From the IMG/VR virus record IMGVR_UViG_3300028573_000036, positions 1 through 36,343 of that record: DNA of 36,343 nt. One strand, given 5' to 3'. The DNA comes from a virus. Shown here one piece after another: positions 32,551 to 36,343 of the stretch. The notes beneath the pieces are model-generated. The model had not been told where the DNA came from. It saw nothing but the letters and a program-made list of their open reading frames with translations, and did not search any database. The translations under genes were made by a program, and so were the position numbers. Positions within the stretch are counted from its first letter, which is position 1, and every line of letters begins with the position of its first letter.

Positions 32551-32942
32551 CAGTTACCTATTGCAAAATAATAAAAGCCTAAAGTAGAACCATCAGTTGT
32601 AATTACAAAATTTGTGTTTGTTATCGTGCTAATGGTTGCAGCACCATGAGTTTTATTTATCTGAGAATGGTAGACAGGTACAACTATAAAACAATTTGTT
32701 GGAAAACTTTTCATCCCTATCCCAGTAAATGTTTTAGTAGTTCCTGTAGTCGGAGGATAATTCGAGGCATCTAAACACCACTGCAATATCAAACCACTCG
32801 GTAATTCAACCCATCCATTCTGCTGATTACCATTTGGAAAACCCAAAAAGCCAAAGTTGTTCAAGATCGTGGTCTGGCCATCAGATATCAACTGTGTAGG
32901 ACTTGGTTGAGTTGTGTTCCATGTAAAAGTATTGAAAGTCAT
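32550..32942 (-). CDS. Fibre-tip-like protein, gp53-type C-terminal domain, 130 aa
   Basis: Residues about 42-130 read NGWVELPSGLILQW, FPTNCFIVVPVY and STLGFYYFAIGN, the pattern of the short C-terminal domain of many phage tail fibres (gp53-like). Finding it alone, between the adaptor and nozzle genes, is unusual. It could be a small head or tail decoration. TGATG overlap with the next gene. Confidence 0.78.
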   Translation of the reverse strand: MTFNTFTWNTTQPSPTQLISDGQTTILNNFGFLGFPNGNQQNGWVELPSGLILQWCLDASNYPPTTGTTKTFTGIGMKSFPTNCFIVVPVYHSQINKTHGAATISTITNTNFVITTDGSTLGFYYFAIGN

Positions 32943-34082
32943 CTAAAACCTCGGTACGCTCTGAGCGTTTTCAAATTGTTGTACATATCTTCCAAGAGCT
33001 ACATTCTCATAGCGCTTAAAGACAGGATAATAAGCTTCATAATTTCCTAAGTCATTCCTATCAGAGAATATCTCTAAAGATGCTCCATAGGCTATAAGCT
33101 GGCCCCATTCAGTCTGAAGGGGTATTTGGTTGGCATTTGTTGGATCATCAAGTGCGACCTGAGTGATGAATCCCTGCATAGTAATCTGGTAGACCTGATC
33201 GGGGATTGGCCTAAAGGTGAATTCGCTATTGTAAAAGAGTACTCCTTGAGGTCTTGCTGGCTGATAAGCTTGATAGTTATCATAGATAAGTGTGCCATTA
33301 GCTGGAATTGACGAGAAAGTTGCACTGAATGCTCCAGTGACATAATTTATCGTTCCTGAACCATTTCCTGACAAGATGCCTGAACCATTTGGAAGGCTAT
33401 AGCTTGCGAGGATTTGCACTCCAGATGCTACTGCTGCTGCAAATGTGACGGAATAAGCACCTGTTGCATAAACAATTGTTCCTGTAGCGCCGACAGCTCC
33501 TACTAGATTGCCATTCCCATCATCATGCATAGATTGAGACCCAGCAGTGATTTGTAGCGTCTTAGGTTGTATCGGAAAGAACTTAAGCGTTCCTGCATAA
33601 GGTCCCACGCTAGCAGTTCCTGTAGCTAGAACTTCGCCTGTCTGATTTTGGCCTATGTCTTGTAAGACTTGGTTTCCATCAGTGATGTTAAAGGTACCTT
33701 GTATGATAGGAGATGCTTGAGTTGTGCCAGTGAAAGTAGCAGAACCACTCGCTGTCGCTACCTGATCCTGCGTGTATTGCTGTGGCCAGTCTTGGTAGAA
33801 AATGTCTCTATCCTGATAGAAGACGAGGGGGAAACCATTCGCGTAAGCCATAGGCTCGTCGGTCTGAAATCCCCCTTCCATAGGATAGACATCCTGATTG
33901 GCAAAGGTGCTGAAATAGAATGGCTGTTGGTTGACCTGCTCCTTCAATTCAAAGGGCATTGTATATACATAGTAAGTATTTGCATAATCAGTTATCTGCT
34001 GATCAGTCAGCTGATCACTGCTAGGCGTACCAGTAATTGCCCTAATCTTAGTAATAATTTGATTTAGGTTCCAAATAACCAT
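32943..34082 (-). CDS. Neck/tail adaptor-like protein with beta-module insert, 379 aa
   Basis: The N-terminal about 100 residues (ITDQQITDYANTYYVYTMPFEL) and C-terminal about 105 residues (TFRPIPDQVYQITM, then DRNDLGNYEAYYPVFKRYENVALGRY) form the helical adaptor body seen in gp4-like proteins that bind the portal. Between them, residues about 185-270 carry two G-T-I-x-Y-x-T-G beta modules like those in the 880-aa protein. Role by gene order and pattern. Confidence 0.82.
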   Translation of the reverse strand: MVIWNLNQIITKIRAITGTPSSDQLTDQQITDYANTYYVYTMPFELKEQVNQQPFYFSTFANQDVYPMEGGFQTDEPMAYANGFPLVFYQDRDIFYQDWPQQYTQDQVATASGSATFTGTTQASPIIQGTFNITDGNQVLQDIGQNQTGEVLATGTASVGPYAGTLKFFPIQPKTLQITAGSQSMHDDGNGNLVGAVGATGTIVYATGAYSVTFAAAVASGVQILASYSLPNGSGILSGNGSGTINYVTGAFSATFSSIPANGTLIYDNYQAYQPARPQGVLFYNSEFTFRPIPDQVYQITMQGFITQVALDDPTNANQIPLQTEWGQLIAYGASLEIFSDRNDLGNYEAYYPVFKRYENVALGRYVQQFENAQSVPRF

Positions 34083-34093
34083 TTTCTAACTCC

Positions 34094-34510
34094 TTAAGCC
34101 CTTACAGGTCTACATTGAAAATAAGGTTTATACCCCGACACATACGTCTCCGGATTACCCTCGAGGTTACGTCTTTCGCTGTAAAGCCTAGCATGGCAAG
34201 TATAGGGATCGCCAGGCCTTGTGCCTTCTAGAAGCTGGATAACCTCAACCGGAAGCAAGTACTTCTCTCCATGCACAAGTGTATAATGCTTAAGAGGATG
34301 AGTAGGAGAGCGGTAGTGAAAGTAGTGTGTTGCGCCTGGATCTCGGTTGTTAACGAAGATCACATTTTCATGTTTCGGAATCTCTTTAGCCGACACAGCT
34401 ACTACCTGATCATTGGCATAGATACCATCTGGCACCTCTTCAAGGAAGTTCTTTTCGATAACCTCTTTAGGCTGGTCGTTCAGTCTTGGTATACGTCTCA
34501 TTCTTGCCAT
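34094..34510 (-). CDS. Conserved virion protein, 138 aa
   Basis: AGGAGT precedes the ATG. Basic, with an HYFHYRSPTHPLKHYTLV segment and a tail of aromatic and Cys residues (GYKPYFQCRPVRA). Positioned between decoration-like and adaptor genes, so probably a head or neck component. No specific family. Confidence 0.72.
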   Translation of the reverse strand: MARMRRIPRLNDQPKEVIEKNFLEEVPDGIYANDQVVAVSAKEIPKHENVIFVNNRDPGATHYFHYRSPTHPLKHYTLVHGEKYLLPVEVIQLLEGTRPGDPYTCHARLYSERRNLEGNPETYVSGYKPYFQCRPVRA

Positions 34511-34519
34511 AATTTACTC

Positions 34520-34876
34520 CTATGGAAAAAGGTTTGTTAATGGATCATCTGGGGAACTTCCACCAGTGATGTTTATAAAGCCTCCGCTAAGATACGGAGA
34601 GAAAAACTGAGTATTTACTTGTACGACTATATTGTCTGCGTCAACAACTTGGAGTACATAGCCAAATTGTCCATTGATTTCCTTCATGCCTTTTACCTGA
34701 GTAAAGTCGACTCTAGGCACTGAAGCATTGCTAGATAGTGTGATACCATGGGATGGCGCTGTAACCTTCGCATTGACCGATTTCGTGATTCCTGTGATAG
34801 CAAATACAGTGATTGGCCATTCATTGGGCGAAGGATATGTTACACCGCCGTTTCCAGCAGGGAAGCCACCTGGCAT
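34520..34876 (-). CDS. Small virion protein with FCCH-like domain, 118 aa
   Basis: The segment VKGMKEINGQFGYVLQVVD followed by VQVNTQFFSPYLSGG matches the turn-and-strand pattern (GM-x-x-IN ... V-NT-xx-FS-Y) of the 266-aa neighbour and of phage FCCH-like domains. The terminator at 34891 precedes it, so its level may be lower than that of the upstream gene. Confidence 0.74.
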   Translation of the reverse strand: MPGGFPAGNGGVTYPSPNEWPITVFAITGITKSVNAKVTAPSHGITLSSNASVPRVDFTQVKGMKEINGQFGYVLQVVDADNIVVQVNTQFFSPYLSGGFINITGGSSPDDPLTNLFP

Positions 34877-34890
34877 CTTTACCTCTAGTT

Positions 34891-34917
34891 AAAAAGACCC
34901 AGGGCCGAAACCCTGGG
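34891..34917 (-). terminator. Intrinsic terminator after the decoration-like gene
   Basis: CCCAGGG (34898-34904) and CCCTGGG (34911-34917) with a 6-base loop, followed leftwards by a T-run (34891-34895). A strong signal inside the virion operon, suggesting partial termination so that capsid and decoration genes are made in excess over the downstream neck genes. Confidence 0.85.
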
Positions 34918-34950
34918 GGTTCTGTACGTTTTAAGCACAGCGACCTTTAT

Positions 34951-35751
34951 TTACGGACCTGTTGCAGGGCTTTGAAGAATAGCTTCATATTCCCAAATAT
35001 CACTTGTGTTAGTACCTGTACCATTCATGAAGTCTGATCCAATACTTACTCCAATGAAACCAAGGTTCGCTTCAGCTGTTGGCAATAATGTGTTGCTATA
35101 CAGTGTATCGACTGGCGCACCAGTGATTACATTGAAGAATCCAGAGTTTACACCCTGAGTTACACCACTAGAACTATAAGCACTAAAATTTGAAGTATTA
35201 ATGTTTACAGTAAATGTAGTCGTACTTGGAACAGAGGTAATCACTCCAGACAAAAGGTTTATTTGGGTCATACCTGGCACACCATGAAATGTCACAACTG
35301 TTACACCAATATCACTGGTTGTAAAAGAGTGAGCATCACCAGTAGTCACTAAAGCATTTGCTGCTTGGGAGATATTCCCAGTAGTTGCAATCACCTGGTT
35401 AGTACTTCTACGAATGTAAGCTCTATCACCTGTTACAGTAGTATAAGGAGCTTGCTGAGGCGTAAACAAATTATCATCTGTGCTTTGGAAAGCAAGAATA
35501 CCATTTGTTGTTGACAAACTTGCAGCCGCCACACCTGCTGTATAGGTATACAGTAAGCTAGTAGGAGTGCTTAAACCTGATAGTGTTTGGCTAAAATAGC
35601 CTTCGAAAACGCCAGTCATTGGCGAAACAGTATCAATCGCAGTGATGTCTTTTATTCTCAAAGTACTTGGTACAAAACCAAGGTTTAGATAATAAATAGC
35701 ACTGCCACCCTTTGTTGGTTGGGTAAATGTACCATAACGATAAATAGCCAT
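34951..35751 (-). CDS. Head decoration-like virion protein, 266 aa
   Basis: AAGGAGGG precedes the ATG, 10 bases after the capsid stop. Beta-rich and Thr/Ser-rich. Residues about 160-215 (VPGMTQINLLSGVITSVP, then VNINTSNFSAYSSSG) carry the FCCH-like pattern shared with the 118-aa gene. Direct position after the capsid gene and before a terminator fits an abundant decoration or minor capsid protein. Function inferred. Confidence 0.78.
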   Translation of the reverse strand: MAIYRYGTFTQPTKGGSAIYYLNLGFVPSTLRIKDITAIDTVSPMTGVFEGYFSQTLSGLSTPTSLLYTYTAGVAAASLSTTNGILAFQSTDDNLFTPQQAPYTTVTGDRAYIRRSTNQVIATTGNISQAANALVTTGDAHSFTTSDIGVTVVTFHGVPGMTQINLLSGVITSVPSTTTFTVNINTSNFSAYSSSGVTQGVNSGFFNVITGAPVDTLYSNTLLPTAEANLGFIGVSIGSDFMNGTGTNTSDIWEYEAILQSPATGP

Positions 35752-35761
35752 AGTACCCTCC

Positions 35762-35935
35762 TTATGAGTGTGTAGAGATTAAACGTGTAATCCAGTTGTC
35801 ATTCAAGATCCTTGTTGCGAAAGGATACTTGTAGCCAACAGTGCCACGTTGATTCAATGGATCGGCAGTACCAGAAGCACCCAATGGCTTCACGATAAAC
35901 TCTGCTTCTTTAGAGCCTAGGCGCACAACGCCGTA
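35762..35935 (-). CDS. Major capsid protein, C-terminal exon
   Basis: 57 codons beginning YGVVRLGSKEAEFIVKPLG and continuing GTADPLNQRGTVGYK, then RILNDNWITRL. These are the C-terminal hallmarks of the N4 gp56-like major capsid family: the FIVKPLG strand, the ADPLNQR-T-VG-x-K loop and the final ILND-W-x-R strand. The codons upstream of 35935 in the same frame are intron. Joined to 36151-36258 by splicing it gives a continuous conserved sequence. Confidence 0.88.
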   Translation of the reverse strand, partial: YGVVRLGSKEAEFIVKPLGASGTADPLNQRGTVGYKYPFATRILNDNWITRLISTHS

Positions 35936-36150
35936 CATTATGTTACTCTTCTTTTTAAGAAGGGGAAAACCTCTTCGGATTCTCCTCACGACCTTTATTT
36001 ATTCGCCGTGTTCAGACTATCGCTTCCTCTTTCGAGGTCTTCTTACTTAGTCGTTCAGGCTGCAAGAAGCATTTCGGCTTCAGCTTGCCCCTTGTCACCC
36101 TGGAGGGTTTCCAAGTCAATCAAAGAAGATTTAGAGAGACCTAACATTTT
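35936..36150 (-). ncRNA. Group I self-splicing intron in the capsid gene (about 215 nt)
   Basis: 5' site: exon GAGGCT (36156-36151) pairs with GGTCTC/GG (36141-36136) as P1, with the required U-G wobble at U36151. Core: hairpin ACCCT/AGGGT, GAAGC/GCTTC hairpin, P7 GACTA (36052-36048) with TAGTC (36019-36015), P8 CCTC-GAAA-GAGG (36037-36026); P3 candidate TCTTCTT (36129-36123) with AAGAAGA (36044-36038). 3' end ACATAATG, last G at 35936, the same ending as the T4 td intron. Splicing restores LLGQEA/YGVVRLG in frame. No endonuclease ORF inside. Confidence 0.87.
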
Positions 36151-36258
36151 AGCCTCTTGCCCAAGCAAAAAGCTTGAGTATATTGGTCTAGTAGTACCAC
36201 CAACAGATGCACCACCACTGTAGCCGTTCGTGTTGAGCAGCCAGCGAGCGTTGCGTGT
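36151..36258 (-). CDS. Major capsid protein, internal exon
   Basis: 36 codons from about TRNARWLL through GGASVGGTTRPIYSSFLLGQEA; the left boundary is approximate. In the capsid family a short strand with Y-x-x-x-L-x-G-x-x-A directly precedes the YGV strand, exactly what joining at 36151/35935 makes. All three frames are closed upstream between 36290 and 36343, so the exon cannot simply continue in that direction. Confidence 0.7.
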
Positions 36259-36263
36259 ACTTC

Positions 36264-36343
36264 CCCCGAAGTACTTGTTACTCAATGACTTACATCATTG
36301 GGGCTAGTCCTTTCGGCTAACCTCTCAACATTACTGCTGAGTC
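36264..36343 (-). other. Likely 3' part of a second group I intron in the capsid gene
   Basis: A series of compact hairpins: CTCAGCA-GTAA-TGTTGAG (36341-36324), GGTTAGCC-GAAA-GGACTAGCC (36322-36302), CAATGA/TCATTG (36300-36283) and GTACTTC/GAAGTAC (36274-36257). Two have GNRA loops, typical of group I peripheral stems. No reading frame is open here. The 3' splice site probably lies between 36258 and 36285. The core is outside the window, so the class is inferred. Confidence 0.55.

Noticed and set aside
35936-35989. N-terminal MRRIRRGFPLLKKK part of the 75-codon ORF
   Set aside because: It is translated intron sequence from the P9 region. The capsid family begins to match only at YGVV.
36055-36285. 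A 76-codon ORF as an independent gene
   Set aside because: Its first part is capsid exon and its last part reads into the intron core (P3-P6). Its start is an unsupported TTG.

Overview
The window is most of a tailed-phage genome with P22/N4-like podovirus gene content, about 40% G+C by eye. It encodes small and large terminase, portal, the 3' end of a major capsid gene, adaptor-like and nozzle-like neck/tail proteins, three ejection-type proteins and a tail-fibre/spike cluster. The non-structural half carries a recombination set (RecB-like exonuclease, RecT, RusA, SSB-like protein) and a replication pair (wHTH initiator-like protein plus DnaB helicase). The host is not identifiable. A predicted lipoprotein signal and Shine-Dalgarno sites before most genes point to a bacterial, probably Gram-negative, host. 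No integrase, tRNA, CRISPR, endolysin or classical holin is recognisable.

Layout. The portal (83-2215, -) is preceded on its strand by a compressed operon of about 18 very small genes (2446-5764, -), many joined by ATGA or TGATG stop/start overlaps. TerL and TerS follow (5836-7765, -). Three small + genes (7955-8584) face a - operon of small genes, RusA and two HTH proteins (8651-10748) across a shared terminator. From 10828 to 17427 the + strand carries exonuclease, RecT, initiator, helicase and SSB-like genes, interrupted by one - gene for a membrane protein with an AT-hook-like tail. From 17501 to the right edge the - strand carries the virion genes. Read in transcription order these are: capsid, decoration-like proteins, adaptor, nozzle, ejection proteins, tail fibres and spike. 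A free-standing HNH homing endonuclease sits inside the fibre cluster.

Four features stand out. (1) The capsid gene is split by an ORF-less group I intron of about 215 nt whose splice sites can be placed, and a second intron probably ends just upstream. (2) A promoter/operator-like palindrome recurs at five transcription starts. At 10767-10799 it is perfectly symmetric and reads as a promoter on both strands. (3) One copy drives a lone 39-codon membrane-peptide gene hidden between two virion genes. (4) The micro-gene operon contains four related proline/tryptophan-rich peptides beginning M-T/P-K-T, interspersed with other small genes.

Genes run off both ends in the same direction (portal leftwards, capsid entering from the right), so the missing scaffold and N-terminal capsid part could join the two ends of a circularly permuted genome. 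How the parts fit together (inference): the HTH proteins act on the palindromes to choose between the divergent regulator and replication operons. Exonuclease, RecT, SSB-like protein, RusA and helicase then replicate and recombine the DNA, which terminase packages through the portal into capsids built from spliced capsid mRNA.
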